A program made the position numbers and the translations under genes. Positions 1-10,413 of a DNA stretch of 64,000 nt are shown here, in pieces. The stretch's first letter is position 1, and every line of letters starts with the position of its first letter. The stretch is from Pegoplata infirma (lineage: Eukaryota > Arthropoda > Insecta > Diptera > Anthomyiidae): contig OY992537.1 in assembly GCA_963921195.1 (NCBI GenBank), positions 58,428,313 to 58,492,312 on the forward strand. Reading direction: 5' to 3'. The notes beneath the pieces are model-generated. The model was not told where the DNA came from. It searched no databases and saw only the letters and a program-made list of their open reading frames with translations.

Positions 1-229
1 CTTTATCTGACATTTCTTGGCACTTTTTGGTCAGAGACTTGCTTCACTGGGATCTAGGGAGCTGGGATCATTCTGATTTTTCGGATGTCAAAAAACCTAA
101 GATATCTTAGGAGTTTTATAAGGAGCTCATATTGATTTGACGATAGGGACTAGCACGGGAACCTATTAAAGTCCCGTGGAATCACAACGTACCTCAGAGT
201 CTATGTGTGCATATGTAAAACGTCAGCAC
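1..229. other. Unassigned A/T-rich DNA
   Basis: No coding frame, RNA gene or repeat boundary is recognisable here. The stretch leads into a degraded interspersed element on its right. Confidence 0.4.
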
Positions 230-600
230 CACTTACAACCAATGGTTTTGAAACATTGTTTTTTAAACACGTGAATTTATGGAATTCACGGTTTTGCTCA
301 TAACTTTTAAACCGCTAGATGTTAAATGCTAAGCTTCAGCAGCCTCAGAGCTGCCCTTTTTCGAATTCACGAGATTGTTTTTAACTTTTGAACCAATGGA
401 CCGAATCCGCTAAAATGCAATAACAGTCGGTGCAATAACAACCGCTAAATTACAAACATATGTACCAAACTTCAGAAGCATCTTCAAAGTCTTTTAAAAG
501 TTTGCGTTTTTTCAACAGACAGACAGACGGACAGACATCGCTATATTGACTGAAAATCGATCGAGGATCGATCGGGGGCATTAGGGGATTATTTCAATAT
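230..600 (+). mobile_element. Degraded DINE-like interspersed element fragment
   Basis: The segment carries the hallmarks of the window's main interspersed family: 'cataacttttaaaccgc', a CAACAGACAGACAGACGGACAGACATCGCT tract around 514-543, and an ATCGATCGAGGATCGATCGG tract around 557-577. The terminal hairpin is missing, so the copy is truncated or eroded. The DINE-1/Helentron-associated class is inferred from architecture shared with fuller copies, not from a database match. Confidence 0.5.
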
Positions 601-615
601 ATTTATTCACTTTCA

Positions 616-1224
616 ACACGTGTTTCGGAATTTGTCAGATTCCATTGTCAAGATTATTTAGCAAAAATAGAAACGATTTACTACAAAGTAGCAAACGAGT
701 CTAGTGACAAATCGTTTTTGCACAAACTAAAATATTAATACATATTCGCCTCTATCTATGAGAATATCATGGTTTTAATTAGTAAAGAAAATAATGACCT
801 CGAGCCAGAATAAACATCCTAAAAATATAATATTTTAAAGGTCGAATAAAACAATTTTTATTTTTTAATAAAAATTTATCAGAATTTGAACATAATGGTT
901 AGCACGCCATAGTGATGAATAATCCCTAATATGGATTATTACACTCACACAAACAAATAACATATTGTTGTAGTCCAATGGACTATCATATGTAAAATTG
1001 TTTTAAATATTTTTGTTTGTTATTGACAATCGTTGCTTTACTAGTATAGTACAATTTTTTCGTCTTTCTAATTCCCATTGTGGATAGAGGCGAATATGTA
1101 TTAATATTTTAGTTTGTGCACAAACGATTTGTCATCAGACTCGTTTGCTACTTTGTAGTAAATCGTTTCCATTTTTTGCTAAATAATCTTGACAATGGAA
1201 TCTGACAAATTCCGAAACACGTGT
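616..1224. mobile_element. Foldback element with ~142-bp inverted arms
   Basis: The left arm (about 616-757) reads ACACGTGTTTCGGAATTTGT onward to ATTCGCCTCTATC. The right arm (about 1083-1224) is its reverse complement with few mismatches, ending TCCGAAACACGTGT. The loop of about 325 bp is A/T-rich and has no coding potential. I could not identify a clear target duplication. The shape is that of a non-autonomous foldback MITE. Confidence 0.75.
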
Positions 1225-1362
1225 CGATTAAAAATGACCAACATAAATAAATTTAAAACAAAAAAATAATTTTCTTAAAAATTATGCTATGAGAATATCA
1301 TCGTTTACATTAGTAAAGAAAATAATGACCTCGAGCCAGAATAGACATCCTCAAAATATGTT
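756..1362. repeat. Direct repeat pair (~75 bp) straddling the foldback's right arm
   Basis: The sequence CTATGAGAATATCAT...GACCTCGAGCCAGAAT occurs at about 756-825 inside the foldback loop and again at about 1287-1360 just outside the right arm, in the same orientation and with few differences. Direct and inverted repeats therefore overlap, which suggests a partial tandem duplication of an older element or insertion of the foldback arm into a repeat. Confidence 0.7.
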
Positions 1363-1627
1363 ATTATTTAAACTTATTGAAGCATTTCCTTTAATTTCGT
1401 TAAAGTTCGTCACAAAAAAAGACAATCAAATGCTCTTAATTAAATTACCCTGACTGTTTTAACATAGCATAAACTTTTAAATATACAGGTGGGTTGTTTC
1501 AAGTTTACCTCATCGTCATTATGTTTCATACATACTTATAATCTTTTTACCCATATATTTATTTCTAAATACTATAAGACCCCAAAGGGGATATTTTTCT
1601 ATTATTTAAGGTAGGTCGTCGTAAGAG
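1363..1627. other. Unassigned A/T-rich DNA
   Basis: No gene or repeat boundary is seen. Confidence 0.35.
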
Positions 1628-2341
1628 CCCAGTTGGCAACGTCCTCGAGCCATCCTCAGTGACGGAGCGGTGACATGTCAGAGTCACTGCTGACATCCAC
1701 AAGACATCTCTATGTACTGGGTTGAGGACAGTTTCATAAAAATTTTCAAAATGTCCTCTCTCAAAGTCAGCAGTGGTCAGGGCTGACCTTCTGGGGACAT
1801 GTCACCTAAGACTTCTTTGGGGAAATGTCTGACGTAGGTCATGCGAAAATACAAAAAATTTTCGCATTTCCTTTAGTTCTTACTTTTATCCATTTTCCTT
1901 TATAAATTATCTTTCTCATATTTAGAAAAAACTTTTCGCTTTTTTAGTCCCAACTGGATTTGAACCTGGAACCTCCAGTTTATTAGTCCCACACCTTACT
2001 ACTTGTTCCAAACTTTATTTTGAAAATTGTTTGTCTATTTACTACTTTTATTCTACTTGTTAGATTTTGATTTTATTTTAAATAAATCCATAATATTGCC
2101 ATCTTTTTGTTGGAAATTGAAGAGTTGCCCAGATTTAATATTCTAACTTAATATACTGCTATTCTGAAGACATTTCCTTTTAGACGTCTTAGAGGAATTG
2201 TCAACACTCTTAAAGCAAACATTCAGTGCTGACAATGTTAGGACATGTCATCAAGGATTACCTATGATTTGTCAGAACCTGAAGACATTTCCTCAAGGAA
2301 TCACTGAGGAAATTTCCTTAGTGACACATTTTCCAACTGGG
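1628..2341. mobile_element. CCCAGTTGG-ended element with internal dyads
   Basis: Terminal inverted repeats CCCAGTTGG (1628-1636) and CCAACTGGG (2333-2341) bound about 714 bp. The interior holds many GACATGTC / GACATTTCC / GGAAATGTC motifs and an inner inverted repeat: GTGACATGTC...CACTGCTGAC near 1670-1695 against GTCAGCAGTG...GACATGTCAC near 1765-1805. No transposase is visible and no clear target duplication was found. It is likely a non-autonomous TIR element of unknown superfamily. Confidence 0.5.
1946..2030 (-). other. tRNA-like sequence (degraded)
   Basis: On the minus strand a pol III B-box-like motif GGTTCAAATCC (plus coordinates 1956-1966) is preceded by TAAGGTGTGGGACTAATAA, which resembles a D-arm to anticodon-loop stretch with a T before a possible AAT anticodon. 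The anticodon and T stems do not pair properly and a convincing acceptor stem is absent. I therefore read it as a tRNA-derived pseudogene or SINE head, not a functional tRNA. Confidence 0.35.
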
Positions 2342-3088
2342 AGGGTTAAGACAAGAATATTTATAAACAAAAAAAATTAAAAAAAATTGACATTAGTAGC
2401 ACTTGAATGTACGAGTAGTATACATGTTTATTTTATGGCCTTAAGTTATATATTAGTTAATTTACTAAAGATTTTAATAGCTCTTTAATATCTCTAAAAT
2501 TACACATAATGAGGGTGTTTTAATAATTAAATACAATGAAATAATGAAACAAAAAAACTAGCAATACAAAATGTTCAAAAGTTTGTGTTTTTTCCAAATG
2601 TGTGAAAAATACATATTTAATAATATATATTTAACCAACTAATTAACTTTTTTACAGATGGCTTCAAAAAAAAAAAAAAAAAATTAAAAAAAGGTAAAAC
2701 GGAAATATTATAAAACTATTGGAGGGGAAATAAGCTATTAAAAGATTTATGCTGTTAATAGTATAAACTCAAATTTTTTTCCCAAAATTTTTTCGCTGAG
2801 TGTAAATTCGAGATACTATCCATTTCAGATCAATCTTCTACTTGTCTTTTAAAAGTTAACCTATTTTCCAAAGAAAGACAGACGCACATAGCTAGATCGT
2901 CTTAAAATTGATCTGGGTTCATATTGATAGACTTATTTGGGTTCTAGACCATCACTTCCAAATGTTACAAACTTAAATATACCTTATATTACTAAGTGAT
3001 ATTTATGTCATCATTTATGTCATCATTTATCCGGTTCGAAGGACCAAAAGCACAAATTTTACTTCCAAAATTTCCTATTATGGTAATA
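2342..3088. other. Unassigned A/T-rich DNA with a decayed DINE-like scrap
   Basis: Mostly A/T-rich with a poly-A run near 2668-2682. Around 2870-3010 the order AGACAGACGCACATAGCTAGATCG, 'ggttctagacc', 'gttacaaactta' and 'atatacc' echoes the 3' half of the DINE-like family but is heavily mutated. Nothing coding is seen. Confidence 0.4.
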
Positions 3089-3591
3089 GACATACACACA
3101 AAAAATTATTGGCTAAAAAATTTCAATTAAATCTATTGATCAACAAAATTTAAATTAGTCAATTACTGTTTTAATCAACATCTTTGTTATTTTCTTTAAC
3201 TATCAAATTACAAATTTTCAACATACCAGATTTTTTTTCGCTTCAATTTATTTGAATACATTAATTCAAAAATATACTTTATACTACGGTTTTACTTTTT
3301 TTTATTGTCGGCAACATATTGGAAAGCAAAAAATATGAATTTCTTCATAATTTTTCCATAAGGGTGAAATTCATTTGTTAAATCAATTATTATTTTAATT
3401 GACTTTAAATAAAAAATCAATCAAATTTTTGATCAAAATCGAAAAAATGATTAATTGAAATAAAAATCAATTAATCACCTACAATTTGATGATTGATATA
3501 ACAATTTTCTTTATCGGAGGAGTTTTAATTAAAAAAATAATTGAATCCGCGTTTTTGTTGATTGACTTGCGTTTTCAATTCTTTCTGTGTA
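3089..3591. mobile_element. Possible TIR element ending in ACACAGAAAG-like termini
   Basis: The left edge ACACACAAAAAATTATTG and the right edge CAATTCTTTCTGTGT are imperfectly complementary and bound a very A/T-rich interior with repeated ATCAATTAA/TTAATTGA motifs. The ends resemble those of the element at 22693-23353 (ACGCACAGAAA). No target duplication is clear. Confidence 0.3.
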
Positions 3592-3609
3592 ACAACGAGA
3601 AAGTTAAAA

Positions 3610-3770
3610 ATCACGTTTTTTTGTTTTTGGGGTAAAAATGCGTTGGGATCTGCCCACTGATTTTTAATAAACCTTTCGATACTGATACCAAATTTAGTTT
3701 CCAAATTTTTCCACCACATCAGTCTTTTGAGAAAATTATGATAAAATTAACAAATAACAAAAATTAAATA
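3610..3770. repeat. Dispersed repeat H, segment 1
   Basis: The run GGGATCTGCCCAC, 'tttcgatactgat', 'agtttccaaatttttcca' and 'ttttgagaaaatt' recurs in the same order at about 50270-50460 and 51060-51330, inside the spacer of the giant inverted repeat. It is a dispersed, diverged repeat with no coding sense. Confidence 0.55.
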
Positions 3771-4061
3771 AAAAAAAATTTCAACAAAAAATTTTGAAAA
3801 CCATATTTGAATATCCTTTTTTCCTGGAAAGGACACCATGGATTTTCAAAAGCAAAATTTTGGTTTAAAGTTTAGAAAGCCCTTTTAACGCTGCTAAAAT
3901 TTCAGAGAGGTGTTTTTTCGCACTGTTGAGCAATAAATTTTCAAAGTTTGTTAAAGAGCAAAACATTTGATTTTTTTCAAAATTTTAGCAAAAAAAATCT
4001 TTATTATACCCTACACCACTCTGTGGTACAGGGTATAATGAGTTTGTGCTGCTGTTTGTAA

Positions 4062-4524
4062 TAGAGATTGGCGCTGGTCACGTGATTTGCGTGAATCACG
4101 CGTGAGTCACGCGTGAGTGTGAGTGATTTTCATTTCAATCACGTGATTGAGAGTGAGCGTGAGTTGAAAAAAATCTGCGTGAGTGATTAGTGAGTGAGTC
4201 ATTTATTTTTTGCGTGAGTTTGCGTGATTTGACTTACTTTTTTTGTTTTTTTTCTTCATTTCTTGAAAAAAATATTTTTTAAGAGTTTTTTTTTTGTAAG
4301 GAAATTTTTTTGCGTGAGTAGATTTTGCGTGACTCACGCGTGAGCGTGATTGGATTTTGCGTGACTCACGCGTGAGCGTGATTAAATTTTTTGATACTCA
4401 CGTGAATAGTGAGTGAGCGTGAGTAAAAAAAAAAGTTTGCGTGAGTGATCAGTGAGTGATTCGATTATTTTTTGCGTGAGCGTGAGTGAGTGTGAGTCAA
4501 AAACCACTGACGCGCCCATCTCTA
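4062..4524. mobile_element. hAT-type MITE packed with GTGAGT/CACGTGA repeats
   Basis: TIRs TAGAGATTGGCGC and GCGCCCATCTCTA bound 463 bp and are flanked by a perfect 8-bp target duplication GTTTGTAA (4054-4061 and 4525-4532). An 8-bp duplication fitting nTnnnnAn and a TAGAG-type TIR are hAT hallmarks. The interior is almost wholly a degenerate array of GTGAGTGA, GCGTGA and CACGCGTGA, with a T-rich middle. The host DINE-like copy proves the insertion, because the other B copies have a single GTTTGTAA. No coding capacity, so non-autonomous. Confidence 0.85.
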
Positions 4525-5052
4525 GTTTGTAACCACCCGAAATATTGGTCCTAGGCCTACCGATCGACTCAGAATTACTTTTTGAGTCGATTTAGCGATG
4601 TCCGTCTGTCTGTCTGTCCGTCCGTCTGTCTATCTATCGGTTTAAGCACGATACACGCAATTTTCAATCAATTGTCTTAAAATTTAAAACTTAAGCATCT
4701 TTTGTGCCAAGGAAGAAAAATGGAGAAAATCGGTCCATGTTAAGACCTAGCCCCCATACAAACGTCCCCTTTGGATTCGGCTTAAATGACTCTAATAACC
4801 GTGTTATAATAGATATCGCTTTGAAATTTAGCAAGTAATCTAATTTTGTATGCACAAATCACTATTGCAAATTTCAAGGGAATCGGGTCAGTCCTTCTGG
4901 TAGTCCACATACAAACCACCTTCCCAATATTCACATATTTCCCTCAAAATTCATAAAAATGGAAATATTTGATAAAAATTTTATTTTTAGGTGTTAAACG
5001 TGAACTTTAGTAACCTAATCAAATCGGAATATAATTGGACCATTTTTGGACT

Positions 5053-5564
5053 CACAAGGGAAGTCTCCCTGGTGTCACCCTCCGATCTTCATGAAATTTG
5101 GATATGTTGTTAAGAACGAAAATTAATTCGACACGTATTTTTCTTTTAGCGGCCCAAACTAATTTTTAGGAGGGGTCGATTTGTATGGGGGGAAATTGAC
5201 CTTTTTCAGTTTTTTTTTTTCGAAGTTAATAGTTTTCGACTTATTAACAAAAATGTCCTCAAATTTTGGTATTTTACTCAAAATGACGAAAATTTGTGCG
5301 TTTTGGGACACGTTCTTAGCACATAGGTAGATAGGTTTTCCAAAGACCTTTCATTTGGTATGTAACATGATTAGGTTTCTTTTCATAATATAGGAGATAA
5401 ACGAAAAAACTTAAAAATTGCCTTGTCTTCCCCCCTCCTTTTTACCCCCTAAATATGAATTTGGGCCGCTAAAAAAAAAATAGTGTCCCTTTATTTTTTC
5501 TGCTCCACAAAATAAAACCAATTCCATAAAGTTCCGCGGGTGACACTAGGGAGACTTCCCTTGT
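5053..5564. mobile_element. Foldback MITE, TIR CACAAGGGAAGTCTCCCT
   Basis: The element inserts exactly into TTTTGGACT|TAGTCCCCC. Both other B-subfamily copies show the uninterrupted site (plus strand at about 30629, minus strand at about 11812). The TIR CACAAGGGAAGTCTCCCT continues into inner arms, with TTTTAGCGGCCCAAA facing TTTGGGCCGCTAAAA. No duplication beyond zero or one base is seen, which is unusual. The interior has no open frame of note. Confidence 0.75.
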
Positions 5565-5801
5565 TAGTCCCCCATATAAAAATTTCGACCGATATTCAAT
5601 GAAATCGGTCTATTGACAAAAAAAAAATAAACCAATTCCGCTAAAATTTGATCTGTGTGTGTTTTCTACACTAAATAAAGACCTAACAAAAGACAGATCC
5701 AATCAGTCCAGGTTTGTACTTGGGACCCATTTTCCGGAAAACACTGTTGTATGGTATCATATGGTCGGTCTTGACCGACTATAACTTTCTTACATGTTTT
5801 T

Positions 5802-6457
5802 TAGATATATTCCTCATCTTTAGTTATAGGACGTAATTTCCTACCAATTTGTTTATCTTCTTAGATTTAAGGAAGTTATTTCTAGTTTTTTGGTAAAATT
5901 TTTTAACTTGGGGATATTTTTTTTAAGACTTAAAATGGCAATATTTCGAAAACTTAGCGAGATAGAGCAAAATGGAGGCCATTTTTAATTCTTTTGATCG
6001 CCATAGTACCGCCGGTCCTCACCACATCTGTGGACCCCAATGGGTCCTAACTTTGTATTTAAAAAAGTTGGCATTCCCGAAATTTTTTAAATGCTTATAT
6101 CTCGGTAAATATTGCCAACACAACAAAAAGTTCAAAAGCATTTTTGTAGCTTTTAACACGCAGAACAAGACCGCAAATACTCAAAAGCACTCTGAGTAAC
6201 AGTTTCAAATTTATCGAGTTTTTAAAATTCTGAAGACCACAGTGGTCAAACACAGGTAGAGCGAAACGGACGAAAATATTGGATCAAAAACTATGACGAT
6301 TCTTAAAACCCATCTGGGTATGGGCCCATCGGTGTCTGAACCTATCGGATCCGAACCGAATGGGCTCTAAATTGAAATAAAATTTTTCTCATTTTTATAG
6401 TTCAAATTAACATTAAAAATTTTTTTTGCCTTATTTTAAAGAAAAATATGAACTTAA
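5802..6457. other. Unassigned region with short dyads
   Basis: No gene is recognised. It contains small palindromes such as GACCACAGTGGTC (about 6235-6247) and the repeated theme 'ccccaatgggtcc' / 'gaaccgaatgggctc'. The 'atatctcggtaa' and 'aaaagttggcattccc' phrases look like dispersed fly repeat material, but I could not delimit an element. Confidence 0.4.
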
Positions 6458-6908
6458 ACAAGTGAGAGTGTTACATTCGGCTGTGCCAAATCTTCTATAC
6501 CCTAAAATATGTAAAAAACAATATAAAAAAAATCTAGGGGCGTCTTTTTTTTAGGGGTGGGGAGGGCGGGGGTTGGTGATAGACGTTGGGGCTCCTTCCT
6601 CTGACAGAATGTTGAATGTGCATAAGAGAAGTACAAAAAACACTGCACAAAATGCGGTTTTTCTCAGGTTGATTTAGTTCTCTAAGGGGGACATATTCGT
6701 GTCAAACTTCGGAAGTCTAGCTCTTTTATTTTGGACTGTGTCCTCTACAGACGGACACACGGACGGACGGACATCGCTAGAATGTCTTAGAATCGATCAC
6801 TGATCAATAATATATATACTTTGTATGGTCCTAGACCGATATTTCGATGCGTTACACACGGAATGACAAAGTGAGTATACCCCCATCCGTGATTGGAGGG
6901 TATAAAAA
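6458..6908 (+). mobile_element. DINE-like element, subfamily A2
   Basis: It starts ACAAGTGAGAGTGTTACATTC with a short hairpin (ATTCGGCTGTGCCAAAT) and has a G-rich stretch near 6555-6580. The GACGGACACACGGACGGACGGACATCGCT tract follows, and it ends GTTACACACGGAATGACAAAG ... GGAGGGTATAAAAA. Its 'cactgatcaataatatatata' segment is the empty-site form of the target used by the 14.65 kb inverted repeat. Confidence 0.65.
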
Positions 6909-7734
6909 AGGAAAGCATGGCAATGGAGCTAAATCATTATCAATTTTCCTTTAATTTAGTTAGTTTTCCCATTTTTTAGTTAATTTTTTTTCTGAGTGTA
7001 TGAATATATAATTTCCACATCTACCTTTTTGGGATTCAGCAAAACGCAAGGAGAATTAAAGACATATTTTGATGACGTAATGAAAAATGTCATCTATCGT
7101 TACATCAATGTTTATGCTATGTTTCATAATATTGAAGAAGAGCTTCTTCAATATGATGAAATTTGTCATCAAAATTGATGATATCAAGTTATAAAACCGT
7201 TTTATCGTCACTTTCACTTTTTGAGACGATTCAACGCAAACGGTGGAAGCACGTTACAGGATTAAAATTTAAGCTTTAAGTTCTCCAAGGACGAAATCTA
7301 TTGAAATTTGAAAAATTCGTTTCATGTTTTTCGAAATTGTTACCAATTTAACTTCAATAGGTTTACCTGAATTTTTAATTGAAAAAGGTGTTAACATAAA
7401 TTTGAAGCCTTTAAAAAGTTATTATTTCATAAAAAAATTATCCCCAAATTATCCTGGCAACCAAAAAAATTCATAAATTTTGTTTGGCTTTGAAAAAAAT
7501 GCGAAAACACCACAAAAAATCTCAGTTTCACCCACACAAAAAAGGGTACCCTTTAAAAATTAAGGTAATGTGTGTGTTTGCTCAGCCAAAGGATAAGTTT
7601 CAACTTTCATTTCCTAAAGATACTAACTTGGTATATAGTTGTTACTGGTATCCCTGTGTCTACTCAGTCATAATTTCTTTATGTTTTTGAAAAATTACAA
7701 AAAAAAAAACCTGTACATTAAATAAAAAAAAAAG
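6909..7734. other. Unassigned A/T-rich DNA
   Basis: No convincing gene. Short frames exist but show no domain or codon pattern. A local dyad GAAGAAGAGCTTCTTC lies near 7132-7147. Confidence 0.35.
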
Positions 7735-8286
7735 AAGTTAAAAAAGATAAATTCGGCCTTGCCGAATGTATTGATACCCTCCACAAAGTGAAAAAAATTA
7801 TTTGCAAAAAAAAAAAAATTGGTGAAAAAAAAAATTTTTGGTGAAAAAAAAAATTTTGTTAAAAAAAAAATTCCGCGAATTTTTTTTTTGGGAAAATTTA
7901 TGTTTGTAGTTGTTTTATTGCTGATTTATTCTGTTCACATGTGTCAGCCGAACTAAAGCATTTTGTATTTTTAGGTTATGTTGAATGTACCAAAATTTTC
8001 GAGTTGTCCTTTCATTTTCGTTCATAACTTTTGAACCGCGGAACCGATATCGCTTAAATTCAATACCAAACTGCTTAGGACAACAACAAGAAAATATGCT
8101 AAGTCTCAGTTATATCTGTTTAATACTTTGGCCTTGATCACCATTTCAACAGACGGACATCTCTAAAAATATCTTAGAATCGACCACTGATCAATAATAT
8201 ACACACTTTATGAGGTCCTAGACCGATATTTCGATAAGTTACAAATGGAATGACAAACTTATACCACTATGTGGAGGGTATAAAAA
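7735..8286 (+). mobile_element. DINE-like element, subfamily A
   Basis: It begins AGTTAAAAAAGATAAATTCG with the ATTCGGCCTTGCCGAAT hairpin and TGATACCCTCCACAAAG. A poly-A/T stretch follows, then 'ttttaggttatgttgaatgtac', CAACAGACGGACATCTC, 'gatcaataatatacacac' and the closing TGTGGAGGGTATAAAAA. The PuPy GTCY block is short. The class is inferred from architecture. Confidence 0.65.
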
Positions 8287-8475
8287 ATATGTTTTGTTCA
8301 TGTGCAATTAGAATGCGTGTTAAGTGCTGCGAAAAAAAAACATACAGAGCCAAAAACAAAAAGATACACAAATTTATAACCTTCTCGGGCTCACACATAT
8401 AACTTACAATAACACAATCCATATGAGAGGAGCCTTTTAAATGAAGGAATAGCAATATTAAAAAAAAAAAACTCA
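8287..8475. other. Low-repeat host DNA left of the hAT element
   Basis: No repeat hallmark is seen. Together with 10175-10413 it forms the pre-insertion locus. No gene is recognised. Confidence 0.4.
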
Positions 8476-8610
8476 CCTGCCAGCAGGGCTGCCATATTTG
8501 CCGATTTATCGGCATTTTGCCGATTTTTTGCCTCAAAATGATCAAAGTGCCGATTTGCCGATTTTTGCTCCAAAAATGCCGATTTTTTGATCAACTCAAA
8601 AACACGGTCG

Positions 8611-8950
8611 CTTTTTATACTTTTTTTGGTTTCCTGCTATAAATTGGATAAATTTACGAAAATTGCTCAGTTATACCTAAAATCATTGGAAATCTATCCA
8701 ATTTATAGTAGTATATAATTTGAATTTGTAGAAATTTACCCAATTTATAGTAGGAAACTGGACTATTTTTTATAAAGTGTATGTATATAAGTTTGTCATT
8801 CCGTTTGTAATACCTCGAAATATAGGTCTAGAACCCAATAAGGTATATATATATATTCATGGTCCTAAATCGATTTTAAGTCAACCTATCGATATTCGTC
8901 CAACTGTCTGTAGAAAACACATTTTTTTTCGCTCATCATTGGGGTAAAAA
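8611..8950 (-). mobile_element. DINE-like scrap interrupted by a mini-foldback
   Basis: 'gctttttatac' is followed, after the 8629-8758 foldback, by 'ataagtttgtcattccgtttgtaatacctcgaaata', 'aggtctagaaccc' and 'gtctgtagaaaacacat'. That is the 3' half of the A/D subfamily in reverse orientation. Confidence 0.55.
8629..8758. mobile_element. 130-bp mini-foldback
   Basis: GTTTCCTGCTATAAATTGGA (8629-8648) faces its near reverse complement ending CCAATTTATAGTAGGAAAC (8740-8758), leaving a short loop. No target duplication is certain. Confidence 0.6.
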
Positions 8951-9120
8951 AAAATTGCCTGTGGGTCTCTTTTTTGTCTTAAAAAACGGAATATTTGAAA
9001 ACGAATATTTTTGATTTTTTTGCTGAAAATATTAGTTAATATTAGGACAACAAATTTATAAATTTTGTAATGACCAAAAATGGTTATTTCTGATTGATTT
9101 TTATGTTATTAAATATATTA

Positions 9121-9980
9121 TATCGTTAAACTATATTCAATTTGAGCTATCTAAAAAAACATAACTTTTCAGGAGAGCAAAAAAAACGTCGCATTCGCGT
9201 ATTTTTTAACTTTTTGTCGGCCGATCTTTTACAATATTAATTAATAATTACTAGTAAATTTTACACGTGCTTTGTTTGTAAAAATTCGTATTATTCGCTG
9301 AGTTACAGCAGATAGCTCAACCTTTTTTATTTGAAATTAATCTACCTAAGCAGATAGCTCATTAAATATAGATTTAAAGCTTTATAACTTTTTAACGGAT
9401 TATGATAAAAATGTGAATTTGGTACCATATTTCTCAGTTTTTAAAGCCCTTCCATTACAGGTGTTAAAAAAAATACTTTTTAATTTTTTTTTTTAAATCA
9501 TCGATTTTTTCGCGCATTCTCGCCATTATTTGGAACCTTTATGAAGCTTGCGAAAAATGTCATAACACTTGTGTTAGCTGTACAATCGAATGGGCAAATA
9601 AAATATGCAAAAAGTTTAACCGGTTTTGCTCCGCATCGAAATATGGGTCAAAAACCGCGTTTTTAACCGCGGAAAGGAGTTGAAACTTTCCAAAAAAAAA
9701 AATGCCATTATTTTTATTGATGGAAAAAGTGATAATAAAAAAAAAATAAATTTAAAAGTTTACCGTAGTAAACTATACTGTAGATAGCTCAAATTTTTAT
9801 TTATAAAAAAACATGGTTTCACATAGCTCATGCTATTTTTGCAATAAAATAGCCTTAAAATAATTTTTTTGTTCTGAAATTAATACCATAGATGACACTT
9901 ATGCCAGCGAACATTTTGCCATCAAAAACTCATTTTCGTCAACCGAGCAGATAGCTCAAATTGAATATAGTTCCACGATA
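9121..9980. mobile_element. TIR element family E, copy 1 ('agatagctcaa' element)
   Basis: Ends TATCGTTAAACTATATTCAA and TTGAATATAGTTCCACGATA are imperfect inverted repeats. Homology to the copy at 38879-39814 extends inward: CTATATTCAA then 'tcaggagagc', and 'ttgccatc' then 'aaactcatttt' near the right end. The motif AGATAGCTCAA recurs several times (about 9311, 9353, 9783, 9950) and as its complement near 9143. A flanking ATATATTA on both sides may be a target duplication. No coding frame. Confidence 0.6.
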
Positions 9981-10174
9981 TGCATATATTAATGCTAAAT
10001 TGTTCTCTTTTGTTATTATTTGTCAATAGAAATGTAATTTATTGTATTTAAAATGGTTATTTTTCATTTGCCGATTTTTTGCCGATTTTTTAAATTGAAG
10101 TGCCGATAATGCCGATTTTTTTTGGAAAATATGCCGATTTTTCATCAAAATCATCTGGCACCCCTGCCTGCCAG

Positions 10175-10413
10175 GTATATATGAGAATAAAGTGTTTTAA
10201 TATCAACAACAGAAAAAATAAATAAACGTAAAGACAGACGGAAGGAGGGACACACACATATGAGGGGTAATCCACAATAAACGTTTCAAAGTCGTATCAG
10301 TGTCAAGCTAAATGACACTAAAAATCAAACAAATTTAGAATGTAATTATTTTTAGAGGAATATGGACGTCCTTTTATTTTAATACAAATTTGTTTTAAAA
10401 ACACTTTAACGTA
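10175..10413. other. Low-repeat host DNA
   Basis: The sequence includes CAACAACAG and GACAGACGGAAGGAGGGACAC but no element boundary and no gene. Confidence 0.35.

Larger units (their letters stand above)
4001..5801 (-). mobile_element. DINE-like element, subfamily B, with two insertions
   Basis: Read on the minus strand it begins ACA(T)GTAAGAAAGTTATAG, then the hairpin GTCGGTC-AA-GACCGAC and ATACCATACAA. It ends in the dyad CCACAGAGTGGTGTAGGGTATAA, with a GTCTGTCTGTCCGTCC microsatellite near 4600-4630. Terminal hairpins, a GTCY microsatellite core and an A/T-rich 3' end are the known layout of fly DINE-1 (Helentron-associated) elements, so I infer that class. It is interrupted by a hAT MITE (4062-4524) and a foldback (5053-5564). 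Removing both restores the sequence seen in the copies at 11586-12399 and 30051-30788. Confidence 0.65.
8484..10166. mobile_element. hAT-type element with TIR CAGGGNTGCCA and perfect 8-bp TSD
   Basis: The left end CAGGGCTGCCA and right end TGGCACCCCTG are inverted repeats, flanked by the identical 8-mer CCTGCCAG (8476-8483, 10167-10174). Both subterminal regions are arrays of TTGCCGATTTT-type motifs (about 8497-8590 and 10065-10142). CAGGG TIRs and an 8-bp duplication are typical of the hAT superfamily. No transposase frame is present. The interior hosts a DINE-like scrap, a 130-bp foldback and a second TIR element (9121-9980), so it is a dead non-autonomous copy that later collected insertions. 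Confidence 0.85.

Noticed and set aside
1946..2030. Functional tRNA gene on the minus strand
   Set aside because: The B-box-like motif is good, but anticodon and T stems do not pair and there is no convincing acceptor stem; kept only as a tRNA-like remnant.
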